This document shows positions 35,277-45,609 of a DNA stretch of 64,000 nucleotides, piece after piece. Source of the DNA: Ignavibacteriales bacterium (GTDB lineage: Bacteria; Bacteroidota; Ignavibacteria; Ignavibacteriales; Ignavibacteriaceae); the NCBI GenBank assembly GCA_016707585.1, contig JADJHL010000012.1, positions 434,001-498,000 on the forward strand. The letters are read 5' to 3'. Every line of letters starts with the position of its first letter. Position 1 is the stretch's first letter. The position numbers were made by a program, and so were the translations under genes. Under the pieces are notes generated by a model that was given only the letters and a program-made list of their open reading frames with translations, searched no databases and was not told the origin of the DNA.

Positions 35277-36461
35277 ATGAAAATAGTTCTCAGAATCCTG
35301 ATGATCAGCTTATTGATTGGTGTGTATGGAAAAGTATCGTATGCTCAAGGTGAAGCAGCTGTTCCGTTCTTACTTTTAGCTCCTGATTCTCGTGCAGGTG
35401 GAATTGGTGAATCTGGTTCAGGTCTTGCGGATAACTCAGCAGCAATCTTCTGGAATCCTGCAGGAATTGCATTCTTAACGGGAACTGAAGTTAGTTTTAC
35501 GCATAGTAACTGGCTACCACAATTTAACCTCGATTTATTTTATGAATATTTAACTTTCAGACATTATTTGGAAGAATTAGATGGTAGTGTTACAGCAAGT
35601 GTTACTTTTATGAACTTTGGTGAATTTGTTTATACTGGCCCTGATTCACCTGATCCTTTAGGAACATTTAGATCTTTTGATGCTGCATTAACATTAGGTT
35701 ATGCAACTAAGCTTTCATCAGATTGGGGATTAGGATTTAACTTTAGACTAATTCATAGCCGACTTTCAACTAAACAAGTTGGTGAAGAAGAAGGGCAAGG
35801 AGTTGCAACTTCAGTTAGTTTTGATATTGCTGCGATGTGGCGACCTGAAGTATTTGAAATTCCATTTCTTGATGAAGATATTGGTGGAAAGTTTAGCATT
35901 GGTTTAAATCTAAGTAATCTCGGTCCAAAAATATATTATATTGATCAAGCACAAGCAGATCCAATACCTACAAATTTTCGTTTGGGTTTTGCTTACAAAA
36001 TTCTTGATGATGAGTTTAATAGTCTGATTTACACTTTAGACTTTAGTAAACTATTGGTTAATAGATCATTTTCAACAAATGCTGAAGGTGATACTATAAA
36101 TACTTCTGATGATTGGTATGAAGCAGTATTTACTGCTTGGGGTAATAAACCATTTAGTGAAGAAATGAGAGATATTGTTACTGCAATGGGGTTGGAGTAT
36201 TGGTATGGAACTCCAGGTGATTTTTTATTTGCACTTAGAACCGGATTCTTCTATGAAGATCCATCCTATGGAAATAGAAAGTTCTTAACCTTTGGAGCTG
36301 GAATTAGATATGATATTTATGGATTTGATTTTGGTTATATAACAACATCTGTTTTTAAGGATGGAGAAAATCATCCACTATCTGAAACATTAAGGTTTAC
36401 AATATCCATTGGTGTAGATGCAGTTCCAGAAAATACAAGAGGATTACCAAGGGGAATTTAA
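35277..36461 (+). CDS. porV: T9SS outer-membrane protein PorV
   Basis: 394 residues with a signal peptide, then the PorV/PorQ family sequence: AVPFLLLAPDSRAGGIGESGSGLADNSAAIFWNPAGIAFLTGTEVSFTHSNWLPQ. It is an FadL-like 14-strand barrel that binds PorU and shuttles cargo after translocation. A strong GGAGG lies 7 nt before the ATG. Its position behind porU fits the conserved PorU-PorV pair. Confidence 0.94.
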   Translation: MKIVLRILMISLLIGVYGKVSYAQGEAAVPFLLLAPDSRAGGIGESGSGLADNSAAIFWNPAGIAFLTGTEVSFTHSNWLPQFNLDLFYEYLTFRHYLEELDGSVTASVTFMNFGEFVYTGPDSPDPLGTFRSFDAALTLGYATKLSSDWGLGFNFRLIHSRLSTKQVGEEEGQGVATSVSFDIAAMWRPEVFEIPFLDEDIGGKFSIGLNLSNLGPKIYYIDQAQADPIPTNFRLGFAYKILDDEFNSLIYTLDFSKLLVNRSFSTNAEGDTINTSDDWYEAVFTAWGNKPFSEEMRDIVTAMGLEYWYGTPGDFLFALRTGFFYEDPSYGNRKFLTFGAGIRYDIYGFDFGYITTSVFKDGENHPLSETLRFTISIGVDAVPENTRGLPRGI

Positions 36462-36467
36462 TCTTAT

Positions 36468-39400
36468 ATGAATACAAAACTTGTAACCTTACTTATTTCT
36501 CTAATAACCTTGGGCAGTTTATCTGCCCAAAGTTTTATTGGAAAGCTGAATCCATTTCCTCCATACAGTAAAAATATTTTGGCTGATGATACAGTTAAAA
36601 TATTAGCTGTAATGGTAAATTTTCAAGAAGATAAAGATGGGGCAACATTTGGAAACGGAAAATTTGGATCAATATATTCCCAATCTTATGGTAATGATAT
36701 TTTAGATCCTTTGCCGCACGATAAAAACTATTTTGAATCTCATCTTACATTTGCTAAAAATTATTTTACCAATGTTTCTAATGGTAAACAAGAATTAAGT
36801 TTTACAGTTCTTTCAGATACTTTTTCAGTTTCAAAAACAATGCGTAATTATTCTCCGGCACCTGGTTCAGATGATTACACTCCAGTCGGTGATTTTGCAA
36901 AAGAAGTTTGGATAAAAGCTGCACAAATAAATCCAACAATTAATTTTTCTGAATATGATGTATTTTTAATTTTTCACGCTGGTGTTGGTCGAGATATATC
37001 TTTACCGGGTAGCATTGGAAACGAGAGAGATTTACCTTCACTTTATTTAAGCGATACTGCTTTAAGAAATATTTTTGGTGGCGATTTAACAGGATTACCT
37101 GTTAATCGAAGTGGCAAGTTTAATTCAATGATTATCCCTGAAACTGAAAGCAGGGAACTAGAAACACTATCTGGAAAGTTTTTATTTGAGATTACTATAA
37201 ATGGTTTAATCATTGCTAGTATTGCCAGTCATTTAGGTTTACCTGATTTATTTGATACTGAAACAGGTTTAAGTGCAATTGGAAGATTTGGTTTGATGGA
37301 TGGTCAATCAATCTTTGCATATAATGGCTGTTTTCCTCCTGAACCATCTGCATGGGAAAAAATTTATCTTGGTTGGACAAACCCAATTGAAATTCCAAAA
37401 GAAAATCTTAAAATCAATCTAACCTCAAAATTAGCTGCTACTCTTGCTGATACTGTAATTATCAAGGTGTCAATAAATTCATCAGAATATTATTTGATTG
37501 AAAACAGGCAGAGAGATGTTTCTGAAAATGGTGCAAATGTTACTTACATAACAAATGGTAATGTAGTTAATAAAAATTTTGAAAAAGATACAACTGGTTT
37601 TTACAGTTATGATATTGACTCATTAAAAGGTGTAGTGTTAAATGTTGATGAATTTGATTGGGCATTACCCGGTAACGGAATAGTTATTTGGCATATAGAT
37701 GAATCTGTTATTAATGATAAACTTGCAGATAATAAAATCAATGTTGATAAAGAAAAACGTGGAGTTGATGTAGAAGAAGCTGATGGAATTCAGGATATTG
37801 GTGAAAAGTACATTACAGTTTTTGGTGATGAAGTTATTGGAGAAGGAACTGAAGAAGATTTTTGGTTTGGTAATAATAAAACTAAACTTTTTAAAAATAA
37901 ATTTGCAAAAGATACAAGACCTGATACAAAATCTAATTCAGGCGCAAATAGTTTAATTACTATTAAAGGTTTTTCTAATAACGCAAGTAAAATGAGTTTT
38001 AATATTGAATTTGGTGATTCGATTATCAAGCCGATATTTAGTTCTTTGGTGGATGTAAAAGGTGATGCAAGCATAACAACTATCCAGAATGCTAATTTAT
38101 TATTTGCAATTAATTCTGATTCAATGTTAGTTGTAACAAATGGTGACTCAATCATACATACTGAATCTAATTTTTCAGACTTTAAACCTGCATCAGTAGC
38201 ATACGGTAATAATTCTTATTTAATAGGTATTTCAGCTGGTAATCAACAAGGCACATCATTCATAAATATTTGGCGGAATGATCTGCACACACCTTTTGTA
38301 ACAAAAATTTTGTTATCAGATATTATAACTACTACACCTGTTATTAGCAATTCATTAACCGAAGATTTAAAAGTAATTCTTGGAACAAATGACGGGAATA
38401 TTTTAATCTTTGATTTAGACTCATTACTAAATGGCGCACAACAACCAGAATCTGAAATACTTGTTGAGCAAAATACTGCAATAACAAAAATCTCAGATAA
38501 TCTTTCCAATCTTTATGCAATTGCTTATAACGAAAATTTAAGTTCAAATAATTATTCACTGTTTATAAACGGCACTATTCTTAAATTTTCTAACGAAGAA
38601 TTACTAAATATCGTAACTACTAAAGATAAAGATGGAGTTAATTTACAGATAGTTTCTTCACGTAAAGATGGAAAATATTTATATAATGTTCTTCTGCAAG
38701 ATGTTATTCTTTCAACGTTTGCTGCTCCGGATAATATTAACTCTGCATTAGAATTTTCATTAGCTGATTTAAAAAATGATGGTGGAAATTATTTATTGAC
38801 TGCTAATTTAAACAAACTTTATGCTTACAACTTAAATGGTTCTCTTGCAGATAATTTTCCCTTCATCATTAGCGATGATGAATTCATAAGTGTTCCACTT
38901 GCAGCAGATATTGAAGGTGATTCTAAAGCTGAGATTATTGCGTTTACTAAAAATGGTTTGATATATGCAATCGATGGTGGAACTGGAAAAGTAGTTGATG
39001 GTTTTCCAATATCAGTTGGTCAATCTGAAAATATTGGAGCCGCACTTTTTAATTTTGATAATACAATTGGCTTAGCAGTAATTAATCAAAATAATATTTT
39101 AACTGGCTGGAATGTTTCCTCAATAGATTCCAGAATCGATTGGGCTGAAGTTTTTGGAAATAATTTTAATCAATCAACTTTAGGATCAGCATTAAGTACA
39201 AACACAATAAATGAATTTTTTCCAACATCACGAGCTTACAATTATCCTAATCCTGTTTATGAAGGTCAAACAGCTATTAGATATTTTGTAAAAGATGACT
39301 CCAAAATTAACATAAAGATATTTGATCTTGCTGGTGATTTTGTAGCTGAGCTCAATGATGTTGCGCAAGGTGGAATGGATAATGAAACCGTTTGGAATGT

Positions 39401-39500
39401 TGATGAAATTCAAAGTGGAGTTTATTTAGCAAGAATTGAAGCTTCAAGTAGTAGTGGTAAAACTGAATCTGTTGTTATTAAAATTGCTGTTATTAAATAA
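36468..39500 (+). CDS. M6-like surface protein with degenerate zinc site and T9SS sorting domain
   Basis: 1010 residues with a signal peptide and an M6-peptidase-like N-terminal part (VNFQEDKDGATFGNGKFGS..., YFTNVSNGKQELSFTV, FLIFHAGVGRD, GRFGLMDGQ). At the expected zinc helix (HExxHxLGLPDL), the sequence is IIASIASHLGLPDLFD, so the HE pair is missing and only the last His remains. A middle region with FG-GAP-like or propeller repeats (GDSKAEIIAFTKNGLIYAIDGG) follows. The C-terminus is a YNYPNPV sorting domain. It is likely a secreted protein that no longer cuts by the zinc mechanism. Confidence 0.85.
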   Translation: MNTKLVTLLISLITLGSLSAQSFIGKLNPFPPYSKNILADDTVKILAVMVNFQEDKDGATFGNGKFGSIYSQSYGNDILDPLPHDKNYFESHLTFAKNYFTNVSNGKQELSFTVLSDTFSVSKTMRNYSPAPGSDDYTPVGDFAKEVWIKAAQINPTINFSEYDVFLIFHAGVGRDISLPGSIGNERDLPSLYLSDTALRNIFGGDLTGLPVNRSGKFNSMIIPETESRELETLSGKFLFEITINGLIIASIASHLGLPDLFDTETGLSAIGRFGLMDGQSIFAYNGCFPPEPSAWEKIYLGWTNPIEIPKENLKINLTSKLAATLADTVIIKVSINSSEYYLIENRQRDVSENGANVTYITNGNVVNKNFEKDTTGFYSYDIDSLKGVVLNVDEFDWALPGNGIVIWHIDESVINDKLADNKINVDKEKRGVDVEEADGIQDIGEKYITVFGDEVIGEGTEEDFWFGNNKTKLFKNKFAKDTRPDTKSNSGANSLITIKGFSNNASKMSFNIEFGDSIIKPIFSSLVDVKGDASITTIQNANLLFAINSDSMLVVTNGDSIIHTESNFSDFKPASVAYGNNSYLIGISAGNQQGTSFINIWRNDLHTPFVTKILLSDIITTTPVISNSLTEDLKVILGTNDGNILIFDLDSLLNGAQQPESEILVEQNTAITKISDNLSNLYAIAYNENLSSNNYSLFINGTILKFSNEELLNIVTTKDKDGVNLQIVSSRKDGKYLYNVLLQDVILSTFAAPDNINSALEFSLADLKNDGGNYLLTANLNKLYAYNLNGSLADNFPFIISDDEFISVPLAADIEGDSKAEIIAFTKNGLIYAIDGGTGKVVDGFPISVGQSENIGAALFNFDNTIGLAVINQNNILTGWNVSSIDSRIDWAEVFGNNFNQSTLGSALSTNTINEFFPTSRAYNYPNPVYEGQTAIRYFVKDDSKINIKIFDLAGDFVAELNDVAQGGMDNETVWNVDEIQSGVYLARIEASSSSGKTESVVIKIAVIK

Positions 39501-39527
39501 TTTCTTTCACCTCATTAAAATCTAATT

Positions 39528-42500
39528 ATGAAATTATTATTCTCTTTAGTATTAATCTTTAGTATTAATCTTTTTGCACAGTTTACTGAATTTCATCCAG
39601 AACTTGATTGGTTTACAATCAAAGGTGAGCATGTTGAAGTTCATTTTCACGAAGGTGCTGAAAGAACTGCACAAACAGTTTTAAAAATCGCTGATGAAGT
39701 TTGGGATCCAATTTGTACTTTGTACGATTACCAGCCCGATAAAGTTCATTATATCATTAAAGATATAGATGACTATTCAAATGGAGCTACATATTTTTTT
39801 GATAATAAAATTGAAATATGGACTAGCGCATTAGATTTTGATTTACGCGGCGCACATAACTGGTTAAGAAATGTAATCTCTCACGAGTTTACGCATATGG
39901 TGCAAATTCAATCTGCAATGAAAGCTACTCGAAGTGTACCGGCTGTATTTTTACAAATCCTAACGTATGAAGACGAAAGACGACCAGATATCCTTTATGG
40001 ATTTCCGAATGTAGTTGTTTCTTATCCTTTGGCAATGGTAAATGTACCAGCATGGTTTGCCGAAGGAACTGCACAGTATATGCGTAAAGAATTTAACTAT
40101 GATAATTGGGATTCGCATCGTGATATGATTTTACGTTCTTATGCACTTGATAACAATATGTTAACCTGGAATGAAATGGGAGTTTTTGGTAAAACAAGTT
40201 TAGGTAATGAATCTGTTTACAATTCTGGTTTTGCATTAACAAAATATATTGCTCAAAAATATGGTGAAGATAAACTTGGGAAAATAACTAAACAGTTGGG
40301 CAGTTTTTGGAACTTTAGTATTGATGCAGCATTTGATGATGTTTTAGGTAAAGATGGTAATGAAATTTATGATGAATGGAGCAATTATCTTAAATCAGAT
40401 TATAGAAAAAGAACTGAAAAAGTTTTAGCTAATCTTGTTACTGGTGAGAAAATTGGTAAAGATGGATTTGGAAATTTTTATCCAATATTTTCTGAAGATG
40501 GTAAAAAAGTTTATTACATATCAAATAAATCATCAGATTATTTTGGCCCTGCCGGCATTTATGAATATGATGTTGAAACAAAAACAGAAAAAAATATTGC
40601 TGGCGGTGTACGATCAACATTTTCATTTATTCCCGGACAAAATAAAATAATTTATGCAAAAATTTCAGAGGATAATGAAAACTGGTACAATGTTCATGAT
40701 TTATTTGTTTATGATATAACCGAAGAAGAAGAAACACGGTTAACTTATAATTTAAGAGCTAATCATCCATCAATTTCGCACGATGGAAAAAAAGTAGTTT
40801 TTCTATATCAAAAAGATGGCACAACAAATCTTGGTTCTGTTGATATTAATGGAAAGAATTTTAAACGACTAACTTTTTATGAAAATGGGGAACAGGTTTA
40901 TAATCCAAAATTTTCTCCAGATGACTCTTTTATAGTTTTTGATTATTCATATGGAAACACTAGAGATATTGCAAAAGTAAATTCTGAGGGCGGCAATGTT
41001 GAGTTTGTTATCGCAACAAATAATGATGAAAGAAATCCAGCTTTTGATAAAGATGGAAATATAATTTATGCCTCAGATGAAACTGGTATTTTTAATATTT
41101 ATAGATTTACTGAAACAACAAAAGCTAAGAAACAATTAACAAATGTACTTGGCGGTGCATTTATGCCTAATGTAAATCAAGCTGGTGAAATTGTTTATTC
41201 TGGATATACTTCAACCGGTTATAAAATATTTTCTGTAAATGAAGTTGAACAGCAAAAAGTTATTGAAGGCAATTCTTATATCCGATTAAATAATCCTCCA
41301 TTGGATGCAGACAAACCATTTGGCAACATTGATAATTTTAATATCACATCCCTAAAAAATTATACAGATAAAAATATTTCCGGAGTTGAAAAAACAAAAT
41401 ATTCAGGTGCATTTTCTCGTTTAACTTTCTTTCCGTTTTTAAGATTTGATAATTACAATACTGGTAATTCGTTCTTAGAAAAATTTAAACCTGGAGTATT
41501 TGTAACAACAAACGATATGTTAGACAGATATTCACTTTTTGCCGGCGGTTCTTTAAATGCAAGAATGGAAAGAGATTTATTTTTAGTTTTTGATTATAGA
41601 AATAAACTTCCTCTCATCAGTTCTCTAGGGTTAAAACCTGAATTATCTTTAGAATTATATAGTATTAGTCGTAAAGCTGATGTTGATATTTATTTTGGGG
41701 CAGATACAATTAATAATGTTGTAAAGTATGATTATACAATTCCCACAGATGTTACTTACAATCTATTTGAAGTTGATTTTATAGTTCGACATAGACTTTT
41801 TTCTCGTGATCAGAATTTGCAATTAAAGTATGCTTATAGTAGTTATACTGCATCACTAGGCAGTTTTTTTCTTCCAGATGAAGACAATACTCTTTATCCA
41901 ACAACAAAAGATAATTATTTTAATGGTAATAATATTGAAGCTAAATATACATGGCATGCTATCTTACCTACTATAGATGATGAAATAAATCCAATCGGTA
42001 TTGATCTTAATTTAATTTACAATTATGAGTTTAATAATTTTAATAACGAGGGTAATTATGAAATTGTTGATGGATTATTAAAACCACAATATAATGAGTT
42101 TAATTTTCATCGATTAGAACTAAAAACAGGATTGTATCTTCCAACATTTGAATCACATACATTTAATACAACTTTAAGATTAGGTACAATATTCGGTCCG
42201 GAACAGCCAGACTTTTTTGATTTTTATCTTGGCGGATTACTTGGAATGAAAGCCTATCCATTTTATTCAGTTAGTGGTAACGAAATTGCGTGGTTAAACT
42301 TTACATACCGCTTTCCATTGTTTAGAAATATTGATGCAAAAGTGGGACACTTATATATCGATAAAATATTCTTATCATTTAATGGTGATATCGGAAACGC
42401 ATGGAATGGTGATGTTCCTGCTTTGAGTGATTTCAAAAAAGGGATTGGAACTGAACTTAGAATACAAATGAATTCCTACTATTTATTTCCTACAAGTATT

Positions 42501-42647
42501 TTCTTTAATGCATCTTATGGATTTGATGAGTTTACTCGTAAAGTAAATGACATTGATCTTAAATATGGAAAAGAATGGAATTTTTATGGTGGAATACTTT
42601 TTGGATTTGAGATTTTAAATTTTAATCAATCACAAAAACGAAGATAA
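39528..42647 (+). CDS. Zincin-like peptidase, TolB-type propeller and outer-membrane barrel protein
   Basis: 1039 residues with three parts. The N-terminus has a signal peptide and a peptidase-MA-like zincin with HEFTHMVQ at residues 119-126, and a downstream Glu (WFAEGTAQYM). The middle (about 310-600) has TolB-like WD40/PD40 propeller repeats: FYPIFSEDGKKVYYIS, HPSISHDGKKVVFLY, YNPKFSPDDSFIVFDYS. The C-terminal third is a BamA-like barrel with FTYRFPLFRN and a final aromatic-rich strand. The combination suggests an outer-membrane anchored protease. The substrate is unknown. It lies directly behind the PorU/PorV/M6-like genes. Confidence 0.82.
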   Translation: MKLLFSLVLIFSINLFAQFTEFHPELDWFTIKGEHVEVHFHEGAERTAQTVLKIADEVWDPICTLYDYQPDKVHYIIKDIDDYSNGATYFFDNKIEIWTSALDFDLRGAHNWLRNVISHEFTHMVQIQSAMKATRSVPAVFLQILTYEDERRPDILYGFPNVVVSYPLAMVNVPAWFAEGTAQYMRKEFNYDNWDSHRDMILRSYALDNNMLTWNEMGVFGKTSLGNESVYNSGFALTKYIAQKYGEDKLGKITKQLGSFWNFSIDAAFDDVLGKDGNEIYDEWSNYLKSDYRKRTEKVLANLVTGEKIGKDGFGNFYPIFSEDGKKVYYISNKSSDYFGPAGIYEYDVETKTEKNIAGGVRSTFSFIPGQNKIIYAKISEDNENWYNVHDLFVYDITEEEETRLTYNLRANHPSISHDGKKVVFLYQKDGTTNLGSVDINGKNFKRLTFYENGEQVYNPKFSPDDSFIVFDYSYGNTRDIAKVNSEGGNVEFVIATNNDERNPAFDKDGNIIYASDETGIFNIYRFTETTKAKKQLTNVLGGAFMPNVNQAGEIVYSGYTSTGYKIFSVNEVEQQKVIEGNSYIRLNNPPLDADKPFGNIDNFNITSLKNYTDKNISGVEKTKYSGAFSRLTFFPFLRFDNYNTGNSFLEKFKPGVFVTTNDMLDRYSLFAGGSLNARMERDLFLVFDYRNKLPLISSLGLKPELSLELYSISRKADVDIYFGADTINNVVKYDYTIPTDVTYNLFEVDFIVRHRLFSRDQNLQLKYAYSSYTASLGSFFLPDEDNTLYPTTKDNYFNGNNIEAKYTWHAILPTIDDEINPIGIDLNLIYNYEFNNFNNEGNYEIVDGLLKPQYNEFNFHRLELKTGLYLPTFESHTFNTTLRLGTIFGPEQPDFFDFYLGGLLGMKAYPFYSVSGNEIAWLNFTYRFPLFRNIDAKVGHLYIDKIFLSFNGDIGNAWNGDVPALSDFKKGIGTELRIQMNSYYLFPTSIFFNASYGFDEFTRKVNDIDLKYGKEWNFYGGILFGFEILNFNQSQKRR

Positions 42648-42658
42648 AAGAGATTAAA

Positions 42659-43522
42659 ATGAAAACTAAAATTGCAATTCTTTTTGTTGTACTAACTTTA
42701 TCATTAATCAATGCACAGCAAATTGATGAACAAAAAATTTTAACAGGTAGTTTATCTACAGATGCTAAACTTGTTTTGGATGATTTTAAACCGACTAATA
42801 ATCCGCAGATGATTCTGGCAAATGAAAACAAAAAATCACCTATGCTTGCTGGTTTAATGTCTGTTTTAATTCCTGGTACAGGAGAAATCTATACGGAAGA
42901 ATACCTTAAGGCTGGAATTTTTATAGCAGTTGAAGCCGCGGTTATAACCACTGCAATTATTTATGATGGAAAAGGCGACGACAAAACAACTGAGTTTGAA
43001 AATTATGCAGATGATTATACAAACCCGAATCATAATTGGAGTGTAGTAAAATATGCTCAATGGTTAAATCAATATGTTATTACAAATGAAGCTGATAAAA
43101 TTATCATTGATCCAAATACTGAATTGCCACCTTGGAAAAGAGTTGATTGGAATCAATTAAATAGCGTTGAATCTGGTTCACATAAGCTGGCTAATCATGG
43201 TGAACAACAATACTATGAGATGATTGGTAAGTACCCGCAATTTAGTCCTGGCTGGAATGATTTTAACTCGAGTGATTATCACGATATATCAGAAAACTTT
43301 TTATTCTACTCTGGTATGCGTGGCGATGCAAATGATTTTTATTCAGTTGCCAAAACTGCCGTAATAGGAATTTATATAAATCACTTTTTAAGTTCATTGG
43401 ATGCAATATGGTCTGCAACAAACTTTAATAAAGATTTAGCAGTAAAGATCAGGCTGGATAATATACAATTTGCAGATCACGCTGAGTTTTACCCAAAGCT
43501 TTACTTAACCTACAATTTTTAA
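42659..43522 (+). CDS. DUF5683-like protein
   Basis: 287 residues with a signal peptide. The segment KKSPMLAGLMSVLIPGTGEIYTEEYLKAGIFIAVEAAVITTAIIYDGKGD is the hallmark of DUF5683-type proteins (SPxxAxxxSxxxPGxGxxYxxxxxKA). The remainder is soluble with some Trp/Tyr-rich segments. Function is not known, but such genes occur near T9SS and envelope genes in this phylum. It follows the zincin-propeller gene by 11 nt and ends the group. Confidence 0.8.
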   Translation: MKTKIAILFVVLTLSLINAQQIDEQKILTGSLSTDAKLVLDDFKPTNNPQMILANENKKSPMLAGLMSVLIPGTGEIYTEEYLKAGIFIAVEAAVITTAIIYDGKGDDKTTEFENYADDYTNPNHNWSVVKYAQWLNQYVITNEADKIIIDPNTELPPWKRVDWNQLNSVESGSHKLANHGEQQYYEMIGKYPQFSPGWNDFNSSDYHDISENFLFYSGMRGDANDFYSVAKTAVIGIYINHFLSSLDAIWSATNFNKDLAVKIRLDNIQFADHAEFYPKLYLTYNF

Positions 43523-43588
43523 GTAAGATATGCTATGACATCTCCTTAAACAAAAGATGCTCAGGTTATAACAGAATTAAAGAACAAC

Positions 43589-43596
43589 TATGTTTG
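43589..43596 (+). promoter_or_regulatory. Possible -7 promoter element upstream of der
   Basis: TATGTTTG matches TAnnTTTG, but the -33 region here is GTTATA and lacks a clear TTG. If used, transcription would start near 43602. That would place any start codon at 43594 outside the transcript and supports the ATG at 43657. Confidence 0.3.
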
Positions 43597-43656
43597 TTTT
43601 TCATTGAAATTCAAACCTCTTTTCATTCCCAAGCCATATTTCCGTATTTTTCCGAT

Positions 43657-44968
43657 ATGAAATTACCATTAATAGCAATAGTTGGAAGACCTAATGTAGG
43701 CAAATCAACGCTTTTCAATCGTTTAATTGGCAGAAGAGAAGCAATTGTTGATGACCAAAGTGGTGTTACACGCGATAGAAATTATGGCGAAGGTGACTGG
43801 AGTGGAAAAAGATTCAGAGTTATCGATACTGGTGGTTACGTTCCTGAATCATCAGATTTGTTTGAAACTGCAATACGTGAACAAGTTGGTGTAGCAATTG
43901 CTGAGTCAGATTCAATTATCTTTTTAGTTGATGTAAAGAATGGTGTTAATCCTATTGATAAAGTAATAGGTGATATGCTTAGACATTCAGGTAAAAAGTA
44001 TTTTTTAGTTGTGAATAAAGTTGATGCACAAATTCACGCAGCAGGCGCAAGTGAGTTTTATTCACTTGGTGTTGATATGGTTTATGATATTTCTGCTTTA
44101 AGCGGAAGAAGCACCGGCGATTTACTTGATGATGTTACAAAAGATTTTCCTACCGATGATTTAATTGAAGAAGATAAAAGATTAAAAATTGCTGTAGTAG
44201 GAAGACCAAATGTTGGTAAGTCATCACTTACAAATGCTTTACTTGGTGAAGAGAGAAGCATTGTAACAGATATTCCTGGAACCACTAGGGACAGTCTTGA
44301 TTCCGTTCTGAAATATTATGGTGAGGAAATTATTCTAATTGATACTGCCGGATTAAGAAAGAAAAAGAAAGTTGAAGAAAGTATAGAGTTCTTTTCTAAT
44401 ATCAGATCATTCAAAGCGATTAGTGAAAGTGATGTTACAGTTTTGATGCTCGATGCAAAAACCGGATTTGAAAAACAGGATCAAAAAATAATTGATGAAG
44501 TTGTTCGCTGGAGAAAAGGTTTAGTAATTGCAATTAATAAATGGGATTTGATTGAGAAAGAAACAAACACAGCAAGAAAATTTGAGCTTGATATAAAAGA
44601 TAAGTTGGGTACTGTAGATTTTGCTCCAATTATATTTGTTTCAGCTTTGTCTAAACAAAGAATTTTTAAACTGATTGATCTATGTAAGAAAGTTCAGGCA
44701 GAAAGAACTAAAAAAATTCCTACTTCAGAATTGAATGATACAATCTTACCGGAGATTGAAAAAAATCCGCCACCATCAACACCAACTGGTAGAGAAATTA
44801 GAATTAAATTTATTAACCAGGTTGGTGATTACTACCCGATATTTTTATTCTTTTGTAATTATCCAAATCATATTCCAGATCACTATAGAAGATTTTTAGA
44901 AAGAACATTAAGAAGGATTATTTGGATTTGAAGGTGTACCAATAACTGTAAGTTTTAGACAAAAATAA
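43657..44968 (+). CDS. der: Ribosome-assembly GTPase Der, with a 3'-end frameshift
   Basis: Der has two tandem GTPase domains and a KH-like end and acts in 50S ribosome assembly. P-loops are GRPNVGKST at the N-terminus and again near residue 182, both with DxxG (DTGG, DTAG) and NKxD (NKVD, NKWD). The in-frame reading ends early at 44931 (...RRIIWI, stop). Removing one A near 44920 restores RRIFGFEGVPITVSFRQK, the normal C-terminus, stopping at 44968. I chose ATG 43657 because MKLPLIAIVGRPNVGKS fits the family; the upstream frame starts at a TTG with unrelated residues. Confidence 0.93.
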
Positions 44969-44979
44969 TATATAAAGAT

Positions 44980-45609
44980 ATGACAGAAAATTATTATTTA
45001 GTAGAACATCCTCTAATAAAGAGAGATGTTACAATTTTACGAGATATCAATACAGATTCTGAAACATTTAGAGCTGCGCTTCAAAGAGTTTCAAATATAC
45101 TTGCTGCTGAAATATCTAAAAAGTTTTCATTAACTGAAGTTGAAGTTGAAACTCCGCTTGAAAAAACTAAAGGCTTTAAACTAGCACACGATGTAATTCT
45201 TGTTCCTGTGTTACGAGCCGGATTAGGAATGGTAAATGGATTTTTGCAAATCATACCAGAAGCAAAAGTTGGACACATTGGTTTGCAAAGAGATGAAGAA
45301 ACATTAAAACCGATTGAATATTATTACAAAGTTCCAAAAAATCTTGAAACTGCCGAAGTTGTTATGTTAGATCCAATGTTGGCAACTGGTGGTAGTGCGG
45401 CTGAAGCTTTGAAGTATCTTAAAAAAAGAGGTGCCAAAAAACTTTTTTTTGCGTGTCTTGTTGCTGCACCAAAAGGAATTGAAAAAATTCAAAATGAACA
45501 TCCTGATGTAAAAATATTTGCTGCGGCTTTAGATAGAGAACTGAACAATAAAGGGTACATTCTTCCTGGACTTGGTGATGCAGGTGATAGAACATTTGGC
45601 ACACTTTAA
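44980..45609 (+). CDS. upp: Uracil phosphoribosyltransferase
   Basis: 209 residues. It converts uracil and PRPP to UMP in pyrimidine salvage. Marks: HPLIKRDVTILRD near the N-terminus, VPVLRAGLGMVNGFLQIIP, the PRPP-binding VVMLDPMLATGGSAAEAL and the uracil-binding GYILPGLGDAGDRTFGTL at the C-terminus. The downstream TPR gene begins inside its 3' end. Confidence 0.97.
   Translation: MTENYYLVEHPLIKRDVTILRDINTDSETFRAALQRVSNILAAEISKKFSLTEVEVETPLEKTKGFKLAHDVILVPVLRAGLGMVNGFLQIIPEAKVGHIGLQRDEETLKPIEYYYKVPKNLETAEVVMLDPMLATGGSAAEALKYLKKRGAKKLFFACLVAAPKGIEKIQNEHPDVKIFAAALDRELNNKGYILPGLGDAGDRTFGTL

Noticed and set aside
31321..38559. Frames antisense to porU and the M6-like gene
   Set aside because: They are short, lack ribosome sites and family features, and overlap strongly supported coding sequence on the other strand.
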